From an uncultured Acetatifactor sp. (GTDB lineage Bacteria > Bacillota > Clostridia > Lachnospirales > Lachnospiraceae), in contig CATKXX010000010.1 of the NCBI GenBank assembly GCA_949840935.1, forward strand, positions 18,589-82,588: a DNA stretch of 64,000 nt. Direction: 5' to 3'. The notes beneath the pieces were generated by a model. That model was not told where the DNA came from, did no database searches, and was given only the letters and a program-made list of their open reading frames with translations. How positions within the stretch are numbered: position 1 is the first letter of the stretch; the number at the start of each line of letters is the position of its first letter. A program made the position numbers and the translations under genes. This document shows, one piece after another, positions 27,088 to 35,754 of this stretch.

Positions 27088-28044
27088 TCAATTCCTTTTC
27101 CATTCTCCCGTCACCGCTCCCTGTACATTATCCGTGACCTTGCTGATAATGTATTTGGGCCGTCCCTTCACTTCCTCGTAAATCCTCGCAATATAATGCC
27201 CGATGACTCCCAGGCTGAGCATGAGGAAGCCTCCTATGATCAGTACCAGGAGGATGACCGTGGTAAAGCCCTCCACCGCCGTTCCCATCAGGAATTTTAC
27301 CAGCGTCTGCACCGCCAGCACCAGGCTGAACAGTATGGATATCATCCCCATGACCGTCACAAGCTGCAGGGGCAGGGTACTGAAAGAAGTGGCGTTGGCT
27401 ATGGCATATTTCATCAGGCTCCAGAAAGACCACTTGCTCTCCCCGTACTGCCTCTCCTGCACCTCGTACTGCACCGTCTCCGTCCGAAAACCGGCCCAGA
27501 AGGTCAGGGCCCGGAAAAAGGTATTGCGCTCCGGCAGCGCCAGCAGGACATTTACCACCTTTCTGTCCAGCAGCTTATAGTCGGAGGAGGAATTCATATC
27601 CATCCGGATCAGTCTGCTCATGATCTTATAAAAGAGCCCCGCAGACATCTTGTGAAGCAGGCTTTCCTTTCCCCGGCTGATCTTGATCCCCTCCACCACC
27701 TCCGCTCCCTCCTGCCACAGCTTCCACATTTGAGGGATTACTTCGGGAGGATGCTGCAGGTCACAGTCCATCACGATCACCGCGTCCCCTGTGGTCAGCT
27801 CCAGTCCCGCAAAGATACCGGCCTCTTTCCCAAAGTTACGGCTGAATTCCGCTCCTTTGACCCGCGGATCCGCTTCCGCCGCCCTGCAGATCTCGCGGTA
27901 AGTGCCGTCCCTGGAACCGTCGCTGATGAATACCAGCTCATAATCGATGCCCTTCTCCTTCAGCAGGCCGGACAAGACTCCCGCCGTATTGGCTATATTC
28001 TGTTCTTCATTATAAGCCGGCAGTACAATGGACAACAATGCCAT
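27088..28044 (-). CDS. GtrB/ArnC-like polyprenyl-phosphate glycosyltransferase
   Basis: 318 residues. A GT2 domain starts LSIVLPAYNEEQNI, with DGSRDGT, NFGKEAGIFAGLELT, and DCDLQHPPEVIPQM, the DxD-containing motif typical of dolichol-phosphate-mannose synthase/GtrB/ArnC. Two C-terminal helices (about 232-254 and 265-287) follow. Such enzymes load a sugar on undecaprenyl phosphate on the inner face of the membrane. The next gene is a GtrII-like membrane transferase, giving a likely donor/transfer pair. Shine-Dalgarno GGAGGAGAAGG before ATG 28044. Confidence 0.92.
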   Translation of the reverse strand: MALLSIVLPAYNEEQNIANTAGVLSGLLKEKGIDYELVFISDGSRDGTYREICRAAEADPRVKGAEFSRNFGKEAGIFAGLELTTGDAVIVMDCDLQHPPEVIPQMWKLWQEGAEVVEGIKISRGKESLLHKMSAGLFYKIMSRLIRMDMNSSSDYKLLDRKVVNVLLALPERNTFFRALTFWAGFRTETVQYEVQERQYGESKWSFWSLMKYAIANATSFSTLPLQLVTVMGMISILFSLVLAVQTLVKFLMGTAVEGFTTVILLVLIIGGFLMLSLGVIGHYIARIYEEVKGRPKYIISKVTDNVQGAVTGEWKRN

Positions 28045-28099
28045 CCTTCTCCTCCATTCCGGCTCCGCGTTCTCTCCCGCGCCCGGAACCAGTCTATTT

Positions 28100-29653
28100 T
28101 TATTGGCTCAGATTTTCTGTTTTAATATACATGATACCGTCAATGATGCGGATGGAATCCTCCCCCGGAAAGCTGTCCATGGCCCTGTACTCCTCCGAAT
28201 AGTACATTTCCGCCATAGCCTCCGCAGGCTGTATATTCAGCGTCGCCCCCAGATAATGCCGGATAAATTCCCGGTAATTGTCCCCCGTATAGAGCAGGCT
28301 GTCACCGTTGAGGCCGATCATATTGGAAGTCACCGGCAGCGTAATGTCCGTGCCGGGATATTGCACGTCGCTGACATATCCTATCATGGCAATGGGAATA
28401 CCCGGGTAATATCCTTCCGTCTGTTCAATCCTGTCCAGCAGGCGCACACAGTACGCGTACGTCTTCTCATAGCGCTTCTCCAGATTGGAATACGCGATAT
28501 TATCCGTCACCGCATAATGGAAGACCAGCACCAGGGCCGCCGCAAACGCCGCCCACTCCGTCCATGCACTGCCTCCTGCCCCTTCTCTGTCCCTGCCCGC
28601 GAAGGCCGAAAGACCGATGGGAATCAGCACCCACTGATACCGCATCAACAGATGGTAGGTCACATCAGGAGAGATCAGCAGGATCACATTGGTGATCATG
28701 GGGAAAATCGCCAATACAAACATTATAGCGAAAAGAGACGTCCATTTCCACTCTTTTCTGCTGCGTATCCGATAAAAGCCCGCTCCCAGCACGGCACACA
28801 GGAGCAGCAGATACGCCGCCGCAGACGGCACATCCCGAAAGACCACATTCCCCTTCAGGGAAAAAGCAAGGAAATCGCGGTACATACCTCTGACAGCCGC
28901 AGGCAGGCTTCCCCCGGCCACACCGGAAGCCATATCATTGATCCCCTGGTAGGAAGCAAGCTCCTTACCCTGTATCCATAGCAGCACCCGGAGGATGACA
29001 TAGTAAAGCCCCGCGCCCCCGGCGCCCATATACAGGTAGCGGGCAGCCTTTTGAAGCTTTTCCCCTATGCCCTCCGGCCCTGCCGCCAGCATCAGGATTC
29101 CGTACACCGACAGAATCATGGCAAAGGGAAGGTATGCCTGATAGGTTCCCATACTGAAAGCAAGGCACACCGCACCCGGAAGAAAGCCTCTCCGGTATTT
29201 CTTTGTGAACCATGCCGCCAGCACGGCCAGCAGCAGCGCCAGCATATAGCCGTCCAGGGTAAATACATACGCAAAGGTGGAGGCCAGCGCCGGAAAGGAA
29301 ACAAGGAGCCCCCCTGCCAGTATCACCGCCCAGGTTCTGCGGATCTCCAGGAAATCCACCAGAACCGCACTGGCCAGCGAAAGGAAAAACAGGCCCAGGA
29401 GCCCGATCATCCACGGAATGGTGTAAAAGGAAGAAAAGCCGCAGGCCACCATAAGGAACCACCGCCCGGAGGTAATCATATTCTGGTCAAAGCACATGCT
29501 CGCCAGCCCGTCATGATTCGGGATATCCGACAGCATCACCGGCATATGAATCAAAAGGCCAATGACAAAGGTTGACACAAACGCCGTTTTCCATTCCCTC
29601 TTTATCCCATGATTCTTCAGTTTTCCAAACAGCCCGTCCGGCGTCATTCCCAT
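28100..29653 (-). CDS. GtrII-like membrane glucosyltransferase
   Basis: About 517 residues from ATG 29653. Roughly eleven helices; the first extracytoplasmic loop contains LSDIPNHDGLASM and ITSGRWFL, the D..R-containing pattern of the glucosyl transferase GtrII family. It is followed by a soluble ~120-residue tail. GtrII proteins move a sugar from undecaprenyl phosphate to a nascent surface glycan. The GtrB-like gene directly downstream would make the donor. The frame is open to 29854, but that would overlap the upstream esterase gene; ATG 29653 or 29647 is the more likely start, both with weak Shine-Dalgarno. Confidence 0.82.
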   Translation of the reverse strand: MGMTPDGLFGKLKNHGIKREWKTAFVSTFVIGLLIHMPVMLSDIPNHDGLASMCFDQNMITSGRWFLMVACGFSSFYTIPWMIGLLGLFFLSLASAVLVDFLEIRRTWAVILAGGLLVSFPALASTFAYVFTLDGYMLALLLAVLAAWFTKKYRRGFLPGAVCLAFSMGTYQAYLPFAMILSVYGILMLAAGPEGIGEKLQKAARYLYMGAGGAGLYYVILRVLLWIQGKELASYQGINDMASGVAGGSLPAAVRGMYRDFLAFSLKGNVVFRDVPSAAAYLLLLCAVLGAGFYRIRSRKEWKWTSLFAIMFVLAIFPMITNVILLISPDVTYHLLMRYQWVLIPIGLSAFAGRDREGAGGSAWTEWAAFAAALVLVFHYAVTDNIAYSNLEKRYEKTYAYCVRLLDRIEQTEGYYPGIPIAMIGYVSDVQYPGTDITLPVTSNMIGLNGDSLLYTGDNYREFIRHYLGATLNIQPAEAMAEMYYSEEYRAMDSFPGEDSIRIIDGIMYIKTENLSQ

Positions 29654-29754
29654 ATTGCCTGCCCGCTTTCCCGTTTCCGCCAAAACCGCCAACAGCGCCT
29701 CCGGCCATAAATGCGGGGAACGCCTGTCTCCGGCCTCCCCATGTAAAAATCCCG

Positions 29755-30597
29755 TCACTGCTCCAGGTATGCGGCGATTGTCTCCGCCAGCAGCCTCCTG
29801 CCCGCCTCGTTGGGGTGCAGTCCGTCCCTGGTATAAAGGTTCCAGTCCTCCCACACCTCATGGGGATAGAAATCATGATACAGATCCAGGATCTCCACCC
29901 CCATCTCCTCCGCCACTTCTATTTCCCTGTTTACATACGCCTCCAGTATGCCGCCCCCTTCATCCTTCTCCTCGCAGGTCTCATGGGAATACTCATACCA
30001 GCTGTAGGTGGGGGTCAGCAATAGGATCCTGAGATCAGGGTAGGCTTCCTGCCAGTAAGACAGCGCACTGCGCAGCGCCCCGGTGAACGTGAATTCATCA
30101 TAGGGATCCTCCGGGTTCTCCAGGGGCACCCCATCGTGGTAATCGTTGACGCCGTACAGGACGAGCAGGATATCCACATCGGAAAAATCGATGACCTCCA
30201 CCGTATCTATCACTTCCTCAAAATACTCCGTGGCGTTTTCCCTGACCCTGGTTATCTGCTGCAGCCCAAAATCATCCATTGCCGCCGCCCGCGAAAGTAA
30301 TACAAAGGACAGGCTGTCCTTGGTATACGCAAGCCTTCCCTCCCTCTCAATGCGGCTTGCACAGGTACCTCCCAGCGCGCCGTTAAAGACCTCCCGCCCT
30401 GAAAGCTCCGCCAGATACCCGCTGACTGCAGTCTCATCCCGCACCTGCCCGAAAATGCTGTCCCCAAACATCACGATCCCGGGGGAATACGTCTTCTCCA
30501 CCTTTCTGAGAGGGAATGTGAACAGCAGCAGCGCCCCGAAAAGCGCTATGGATATGAGCCCGTATATGACCGTCTTAATCTGAAGCCTGTTCTTCAA
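29755..30597 (-). CDS. Membrane-anchored SGNH hydrolase (probable carbohydrate esterase)
   Basis: 280 residues. An N-terminal helix (about 8-27) anchors an extracytoplasmic SGNH domain with all blocks: FGDSIF with the nucleophile Ser, the oxyanion Gly in ALGGTCAS, YGVNDY with the Asn, and DGLHPNE with the catalytic Asp and His. SGNH enzymes of this type remove or move O-acyl groups on surface glycans. It begins with TTG 30597, immediately after the pseG TGA, with GGGAGG about 10 nt upstream. Its place right after the pseudaminate genes makes an O-acylated pseudaminic acid or neighbouring residue a possible substrate (inference). Confidence 0.88.
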   Translation of the reverse strand: MKNRLQIKTVIYGLISIALFGALLLFTFPLRKVEKTYSPGIVMFGDSIFGQVRDETAVSGYLAELSGREVFNGALGGTCASRIEREGRLAYTKDSLSFVLLSRAAAMDDFGLQQITRVRENATEYFEEVIDTVEVIDFSDVDILLVLYGVNDYHDGVPLENPEDPYDEFTFTGALRSALSYWQEAYPDLRILLLTPTYSWYEYSHETCEEKDEGGGILEAYVNREIEVAEEMGVEILDLYHDFYPHEVWEDWNLYTRDGLHPNEAGRRLLAETIAAYLEQ

Positions 30598-31734
30598 TCA
30601 AAAATATCCTCCCTCGATCTTACCCTTTCCCAAATTTCCAGGCTGCTCTCCGTCCCATGGCCTACAGACACCTTCCTCCGGCTGCCCCGCCAGGATCCCG
30701 GCAAGCCTCCCGGCCCCCAGGCCGTCCGTAAGCCCACGCCCCCTCCTGCTGCAGTCCATGCGCTTCCCCGCATCCTCCGCCAGCAGAATCACCTGTTCCG
30801 CCAGCCGTTCCAGCACGGCGCCGGGATTCTTATGGTATGCCCCCGCGGAAGGGGCAATCCCTTCCCTTTGAAGATATTCCGTTATTTTCTCCTGATTCTC
30901 CGCGTAGGAGAAGCATACAAAAGGGACTCCCAGGGCTGCCAACTCATAGACGGTGGAGCCGCCGGCAGTGACAGCCAGGTCGCACCGGCGCATCAGCTCC
31001 GCCATATTCTCCACATCGTGATAAATATGAATCTGCCCTGACTGCCTTTCCAGGGACTTCATTTCTTCCAGATGGGGGTTAAAGCTTCCGATCACCAGAT
31101 GATAATCCAGCTTTATCCCTTCCCCTCCTGCCCCTGTGATCTCCGCCTTCTCCCTGATCTTTCTCAGAATCTGTCCCGCGATATTCTCCTGGTCGCCGCC
31201 CCCGGTAGTGATCAGAAGATTTTCCGCCCTCCCCCCGGCCTGGCAGGGTTCCCCGCGAAATTGCGGCCTGACCGGCACATAGGCGCTTCCCAGAATCAGC
31301 TCCGTGCCCGAGTCCCCATAAAGCCTCTCATAGGCCGCCCGGTCCGCAAAGGCGTTGTAGTTGACGACCCTGTCCACAGGAAAGCATTCCTCTCCCAGAT
31401 CGTCCAGCAGCGTCACCCTGCCGTATGCCCCGATTTCCCGCAGGTAAGCCTTTGTCACAGAATAGCTGTCCACAAGGATGATATTTCTCTTTCCGCCAAT
31501 CCCCGGTATCCGGGGCCATGCGGAAAGCTCCCCCTCCATATCCCGCAGGTCGCTCTCCAGGACAAATACTTTATAACCCCTCCGCCGCGCCATCTCTGCA
31601 GACTGCGCGTCCGCACAGACAAACAGAATCTTTTCGCCTGTCCCAAGGCACCGCAGCTCGTCCGCTATGGTCAGGCACCGCATCAGGTGCCCTGCACCGA
31701 TTCTTGCATTGCCGTCCGCCCGAATCAGAAACAT
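30598..31734 (-). CDS. pseG: UDP-2,4-diacetamido-trideoxy-altropyranose hydrolase (PseG type)
   Basis: 378 residues with a GT-B-like fold. It opens with FLIRADGNARIGAGHLMRCL, the PseG signature containing the catalytic His, and has later VDSY, GGGDQENIAGQILRKI, VTAGGSTVYEL and GVPFVCFSYAENQ. PseG hydrolyses the UDP-linked trideoxy-diacetamido sugar to release the free hexose for PseI, 14 nt upstream. It is somewhat longer than the usual ~340 residues, with a low-complexity C-terminal tail after residue ~345. Good Shine-Dalgarno (GGGAGG, 5 nt). Confidence 0.9.
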   Translation of the reverse strand: MFLIRADGNARIGAGHLMRCLTIADELRCLGTGEKILFVCADAQSAEMARRRGYKVFVLESDLRDMEGELSAWPRIPGIGGKRNIILVDSYSVTKAYLREIGAYGRVTLLDDLGEECFPVDRVVNYNAFADRAAYERLYGDSGTELILGSAYVPVRPQFRGEPCQAGGRAENLLITTGGGDQENIAGQILRKIREKAEITGAGGEGIKLDYHLVIGSFNPHLEEMKSLERQSGQIHIYHDVENMAELMRRCDLAVTAGGSTVYELAALGVPFVCFSYAENQEKITEYLQREGIAPSAGAYHKNPGAVLERLAEQVILLAEDAGKRMDCSRRGRGLTDGLGAGRLAGILAGQPEEGVCRPWDGEQPGNLGKGKIEGGYF

Positions 31735-31748
31735 ACCCGCCTCCCGTC

Positions 31749-32807
31749 TTATCCGAAATCCACCAGATCCCAGCTTAAGGGTGTGCCCAGTGCAGCGTCC
31801 CTGGCAATCTTCTTCCCCAATATCTCCTCATAATACATAGTGTGCAGGCCGCAGCCGGGCCGCACGGAGCGCAGGTTTTGGGGCGTGAACACATCCCCTG
31901 CTTTCATATCCTCCGCCACAAACAGGGAGCGGGAATGCTCCCGGGTCTTTGCCTGCTTGGGAGTCAGGTCGTAACTCACCCTTCCCAGGGCCTTTTCAAT
32001 CTTGCGGATATTGTCCGTCATTTCCCGAAACTCCTCCGGCTCCATGGAGAAGGCCGCGTCCGGGCCGCCGTCCTCACGCCGCAGCGTCAGATGCTTTTCC
32101 ACCACCTTCGCCCCCAGCGCCACCGCGGCGCAGGCCACCGCGCCGCCCATGGTATGATCCGACAGGCCCGCGATGCAGTCAAAGCTCTCCCGCATGGAGG
32201 GAATCGTCCTCAGGTTGATATCCTCGTAGGGCGCAGGGTAAGCCGAAGTACATTTCAGCAGGATCACCTGCTCATTCCCCTCCTCCCGGCAGGTTCTAAG
32301 AGCCATCTCGATATCGGCCATATAAGCAATCCCCGTGGAAATGATCACAGGCTTGCCCGTCCGGGCAATCTTTCTCAGGAAAGGGATATCCGTGATTTCC
32401 GGGCTGGCCACCTTATAGGCAGGCACCCCCATCTCCTCCAGGAAATCAATGCTGTGCAGGTCAAAGGGCGAGGAGAAAAAGATCAGCCCCATCTCCTCCG
32501 CAATCCTCTTTAACTCCGGCTGCCATTCCCAGGGCGTGTACGCCGTCTCATACAGCCTGTACAGCGTAGTCCCGTCCCAGATGGTTCCCTGGGTGATCTG
32601 GAAGCAGGGGGCCTCACAGTTTAAGGTAATGCTGTCCGGCGTGTAAGTCTGTATCTTAATGGCATCCGCCCCCGCCTCCCTGGCCGCCTTCATGATCGCC
32701 ACCGCCCGGTCAAAGTCCATCAGATGGTTGGCGGACATTTCCGCTATGATAAACGCCGGGGCGTCCTCGCTGACCAGGCGGCTGCCGATATAAATCTCCT
32801 TCTTCAT
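31749..32807 (-). CDS. pseI: Pseudaminic acid synthase (PseI)
   Basis: 352 residues, NeuB family. The TIM-barrel part has FIIAEMSANH, GADAIKIQTYTPDSITL, FFSSPFDLHSIDFLEEMGVPAYKVASPEI, STGIAYMADIE, LLKCTSAYPAP, GLSDHTMGGAVACAAVALGAKVVEKH and GGPDAAFSMEP. A C-terminal SAF/antifreeze-like domain follows (about 290-350). These follow the PseI rather than NeuB or LegI variant closely. It condenses the PseG product with phosphoenolpyruvate to pseudaminic acid. The Shine-Dalgarno is spaced a little far (AAAGG about 12 nt). Confidence 0.94.
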   Translation of the reverse strand: MKKEIYIGSRLVSEDAPAFIIAEMSANHLMDFDRAVAIMKAAREAGADAIKIQTYTPDSITLNCEAPCFQITQGTIWDGTTLYRLYETAYTPWEWQPELKRIAEEMGLIFFSSPFDLHSIDFLEEMGVPAYKVASPEITDIPFLRKIARTGKPVIISTGIAYMADIEMALRTCREEGNEQVILLKCTSAYPAPYEDINLRTIPSMRESFDCIAGLSDHTMGGAVACAAVALGAKVVEKHLTLRREDGGPDAAFSMEPEEFREMTDNIRKIEKALGRVSYDLTPKQAKTREHSRSLFVAEDMKAGDVFTPQNLRSVRPGCGLHTMYYEEILGKKIARDAALGTPLSWDLVDFG

Positions 32808-32873
32808 ATCAATATCATACCTTTCCGCGCCCTGTGACGCCTCTCTGGAACGTGTCTGGAAAATGACGTGTTC

Positions 32874-33290
32874 TCACCGGAAGGAAGCCATGCCCTCGTA
32901 TAAGATCTTTGCCGACCCCAGGATAACGCATTTCCCCTCCTGGTTATACACGTTTGTCTCCAGGATAATGATCCTTTTCTCCGGCTGGATCTCCGTGATC
33001 TTTACCCTGGCTGTCACCGTATCGCCCACAAACACCGGCTTTCGGAAGGACAGGTTCTGTTCCAGATAGATACTGCCCTCCCCCGGAAGCCGGGTGCCCA
33101 GCACCCCGGAGATCAATCCCGATACCAGGATCCCATGAACCACACACCTTCCGAACCTTCCCTTCTCCGCGTAAGCCTCGTCCACATGTAAGGGGTTATG
33201 ATCCCCCGAAAGCCCGGCAAACTGCCGCACCTCCTCCATGGTAAAGCATTTGGAGGCCTCCGCCTCCTTCCCTGCATATAATTCTTCCAT
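32874..33290 (-). CDS. MaoC-like (R)-specific enoyl-CoA hydratase
   Basis: 138 residues, single hot-dog domain. It contains FAGLSGDHNPLHVDEAYAEK, the hydratase-2 motif with the catalytic Asp (in GDHNP) and His, then VVHGILVSGLISGVLGTRLPG. This family hydrates trans-2-enoyl-CoA to (R)-3-hydroxyacyl-CoA. It lies inside the pseudaminate module between pseI and an acyltransferase gene, whose stop is 2 nt before its start region. A role in supplying a 3-hydroxyacyl group (for example 3-hydroxybutyryl) for sugar N- or O-acylation is inferred from context only. Confidence 0.9.
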   Translation of the reverse strand: MEELYAGKEAEASKCFTMEEVRQFAGLSGDHNPLHVDEAYAEKGRFGRCVVHGILVSGLISGVLGTRLPGEGSIYLEQNLSFRKPVFVGDTVTARVKITEIQPEKRIIILETNVYNQEGKCVILGSAKILYEGMASFR

Positions 33291-33292
33291 CC

Positions 33293-33868
33293 TTATATCC
33301 TTTCACCGCATTCCCCGTGGAACTGTTTCTCCAGCTCCAGGATATCCCGTCTGCGCTCCCCCTTTTTCCTGGCGGGGATTCCCACATACATGGCCCATTC
33401 CTCCGTGCTCTTATTGCAGAGGGACATGCTTCCCACCGCCGTACCCTCCGCCACCGTCACTCCCGGCAGCACCACGCTGTTACAACCGATGATGGCGTGC
33501 CTGCCAATCCGCACCGGGCTGCTGATACTGCCGGGCTTATACCGGGCGGGCACCATGGGATTCGTCATGGAGGCGCCGCTGTAATCATCCGACACGGCAT
33601 AGATGGAGCATTTGGAGGAGAGCCCCGAGAAGTCCTCCATCACAATACCCTCATCTCCCCCGTACAGCCCGCAGAACTGTGAAATATGGATATAATCCCT
33701 CAGTGTGACATTTCCGCTGATGACAGTAAAGTCGTCAATCCGCACGTGATTGCCCAGGCTCAGTTTCTCCGGGCTGTACAGCACCGCATGTCTTCCGATC
33801 AGCACGTCCTCGCCATATTCCTTTAACCCCAGACCTCTCAGCTCCTCTTTGGATAAAAAATTGTCCAA
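33293..33868 (-). CDS. Left-handed beta-helix (hexapeptide) acyltransferase
   Basis: 191 residues. Hexapeptide repeats run from about 28 to 160 (LIGRHAVLYSPEKLSLGNHVRI, with VRIGRHAIIGCNSVVLPG and VTVAEGTAVGSMS later), the shape of CysE/WbbJ/LacA-type acyltransferases. The probable catalytic His is near the ISQF loop or in GRHAII. It starts with TTG 33868 behind AGGAGGG. Between pseF and the MaoC hydratase, it is the obvious candidate to transfer the hydratase-derived or an acetyl group to a pseudaminic acid intermediate. Whether O- or N-acyl transfer cannot be told. Confidence 0.88.
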   Translation of the reverse strand: MDNFLSKEELRGLGLKEYGEDVLIGRHAVLYSPEKLSLGNHVRIDDFTVISGNVTLRDYIHISQFCGLYGGDEGIVMEDFSGLSSKCSIYAVSDDYSGASMTNPMVPARYKPGSISSPVRIGRHAIIGCNSVVLPGVTVAEGTAVGSMSLCNKSTEEWAMYVGIPARKKGERRRDILELEKQFHGECGERI

Positions 33869-33893
33869 CTCTTTCCCTCCTGTTACTGCCTGT

Positions 33894-34592
33894 TTACCGG
33901 TTTTCCCCGGAATGCATCAGGCGGTATTTCATTTCCGCGATCTGCCAGTCCGTCAGGCTGTCGATATCCTGCACCTCCAGCTCCGACACCACCAGGGGCA
34001 GGATATTTCCCGTCATAACCTTTTTCGTCCGCCGGAAGGCCTCCGTGCGGAAAACATAAAACTGCCCCGCGTCATGGTAATGGGGCTGCAGATCCTGGGA
34101 ACGGCTGTCCAGGTATTCCGGGTAACGAAACACTAGCCTCCCCTCCTCCATCACAAACGCCCGCTGGGGAGGGTAGGAGAACGCCACTACCGGAATCAGG
34201 GAATCCGCGCCGCAGGCTCCCAGCCTCTCCACCGCCTCCCTCAGCTTTTCCCCCGTCACAAAAGGGGCTGTGGGATAGATACAACACCCGATATCAAAGG
34301 ATTCCCCCCGCTTCTCATATTCCTCCAGGACTTCCAGAAGTACCTCACTGGTGGAGGCGTGGTCGCCGGCAGTCCTCTCGCTGCGGGTAAAGGGAACCTG
34401 GGCTCCATATTGTTTCGCGATCTCCGCGATCTCCGCATCCTCTGTGGATACCATGACGCAGTCAAACGCCCCCGACGCCAGCGCCGCCTCCACAGAATAT
34501 GCCAGTATGGGCTTCCCGCAGAAATTCCGGATATTTTTCCGGGGAATCCGTTTGCTTCCGCCCCTTGCCGTAATGATTGCTATTGTCCTCAT
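33894..34592 (-). CDS. pseF: CMP-pseudaminic acid synthetase (PseF)
   Basis: 232 residues from ATG 34592. Nucleotide-binding IITARGGSKRIPRKNI is at about 6-21, followed by FCGKPILAYSVEAAL, VSTEDAEIAEIA, DHASTSEV, IYPTAPFV, RSQDLQPHYHDAGQFYVF and the C-terminal DIDSLTDWQIAEMKYR. The HYHDAGQFY form is the PseF variant of cytidylyltransferases. It activates pseudaminic acid with CTP for the transferase encoded upstream. The frame stays open to 34712 through a 57-bp repeat, but ATG 34592 with AAGGACGG upstream matches family length. Confidence 0.92.
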   Translation of the reverse strand: MRTIAIITARGGSKRIPRKNIRNFCGKPILAYSVEAALASGAFDCVMVSTEDAEIAEIAKQYGAQVPFTRSERTAGDHASTSEVLLEVLEEYEKRGESFDIGCCIYPTAPFVTGEKLREAVERLGACGADSLIPVVAFSYPPQRAFVMEEGRLVFRYPEYLDSRSQDLQPHYHDAGQFYVFRTEAFRRTKKVMTGNILPLVVSELEVQDIDSLTDWQIAEMKYRLMHSGENR

Positions 34593-34611
34593 ACCATTGT
34601 CCGTCCTTTTA

Positions 34612-34734
34612 TCGTCCTGTGCTGAGCTGCGTTTTGCGTCATGCGGCGGGCCCGCCCAAGTTGTTTCTTCGTCCTGCACAAAGTCGCATTTTGCGGCATG
34701 CGGTGGGCCCATCCAAGCAGTTTCATCGTCCTGT
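34612..34734. repeat. 57-bp imperfect direct repeat between pseF and a GT2 gene
   Basis: Two full copies start at 34612 and 34669 and a third truncated copy at 34726, each beginning TCGTCCTG. Shared blocks include CATGCGG and GGGCCC. The period of 57 bp keeps pseF's frame open, which accounts for its spurious N-terminal extension. The third copy runs into the last codons of the upstream glycosyltransferase (stop at 34723-34725). Confidence 0.85.
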
Positions 34735-35754
34735 GCGTCCCGCGCGGAGCCGCCGCACCAGGCGCTTCAACCGATACCACAAATAAAATCCCAGGTTGGA
34801 TCTTTGCTGCAGCGCGATCAGCCGCTGCTCCTCCCCGCCGGTGTTTTCCCGGTAATATTGGTTCTGCTCAAACAGCGGAAAGCGCTCCCGGATTCCCGCC
34901 CTTAACTCCCTCACAAAGGACAGCTTCGGGTGCCCTACTCCCGCCATATAGGAAAAGAGAGTGTTCACATAATAAAGCTCCGCGAAGCGGTACTCGAGCT
35001 CCTTTTTGTATTCTTCCAGAAATCCCCGCTCCTTACACTGTTCATATAATAATACCGCCGCTTTCATGCGGTCCCTGCATTTCTCCTCGGAAATATGATG
35101 CACCGTGGACACCTGGCGCTGGTAATAATAGTACAGCGGTTCCTCCACTTTCTCAAACCGGGTGAAATACAGCGACCACAGGGGCCCCGCGCAGTTGTCC
35201 TCGTAAAAGATCCCCTCCGGGAAATCCAGGCGGTTCTCCGCGATCACCCTTCTTCGATACACCTTGATCACCATACTGCCCATACGCATCAGCAGGCTTT
35301 TGTGCTTATCCCTGTCCAGCAGTCCGGTCTGGGCCATGGTGTTGTTCTGTACGACCTTGCCCACCTCAAAGGTGTGCTCCGACACCAGGCTGTAATCGCA
35401 GCCCACCAGATCCGCCCCCGTTTCCTCCCCTTTCCGGATCAGCTTTTCATAAAAATCGGGAGCCGCCCAGTCGTCGCTGTCAACAAAGCCCACCCAGTCG
35501 CCCCGGGCCCTCTTGAGCCCTTCGTTCTTGGCTCCCCCCTGGCGTTTGTTCCGGGGATAAGTAATGACCCTCACCAGATCAGGGAAGCGCTTTTCATACT
35601 CCCGCAAAACCTCCAGAGAGCCATCCGTGGAAGCGTCGTCCACCGCCAGGATCTCATAATCCTCCAACGTCTGGGCAATCAGGGAATCCATACAGTAATT
35701 CAGTTTTCCCTCCGCCGCCATATTATACACCGGCACAATAATGCTCAGCTTCAT
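34723..35754 (-). CDS. Family 2 glycosyltransferase
   Basis: 343 residues. GT-A domain with LSIIVPVYNMA, AVDDASTDGSLEVLREY, KRQGGAKNEGLKRARGDWVGFVDSDDW (DSDD metal site) and YEDNCAGPLWSLYF. The C-terminal half is helical and ends in a strongly basic tail. It is a cytoplasmic capsular-type transferase that probably extends the oligosaccharide to which pseudaminic acid is added, since it sits between an ABC exporter and pseF. Its ATG overlaps the exporter's TGA (ATGA), so the two are translationally coupled. Confidence 0.92.
   Translation of the reverse strand: MKLSIIVPVYNMAAEGKLNYCMDSLIAQTLEDYEILAVDDASTDGSLEVLREYEKRFPDLVRVITYPRNKRQGGAKNEGLKRARGDWVGFVDSDDWAAPDFYEKLIRKGEETGADLVGCDYSLVSEHTFEVGKVVQNNTMAQTGLLDRDKHKSLLMRMGSMVIKVYRRRVIAENRLDFPEGIFYEDNCAGPLWSLYFTRFEKVEEPLYYYYQRQVSTVHHISEEKCRDRMKAAVLLYEQCKERGFLEEYKKELEYRFAELYYVNTLFSYMAGVGHPKLSFVRELRAGIRERFPLFEQNQYYRENTGGEEQRLIALQQRSNLGFYLWYRLKRLVRRLRAGRTGR

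Noticed and set aside
34592..34712. PseF with a 40-residue N-terminal extension
   Set aside because: The extension is a translation of the 57-bp repeats; the family begins at the ATG at 34592, which has a suitable Shine-Dalgarno.
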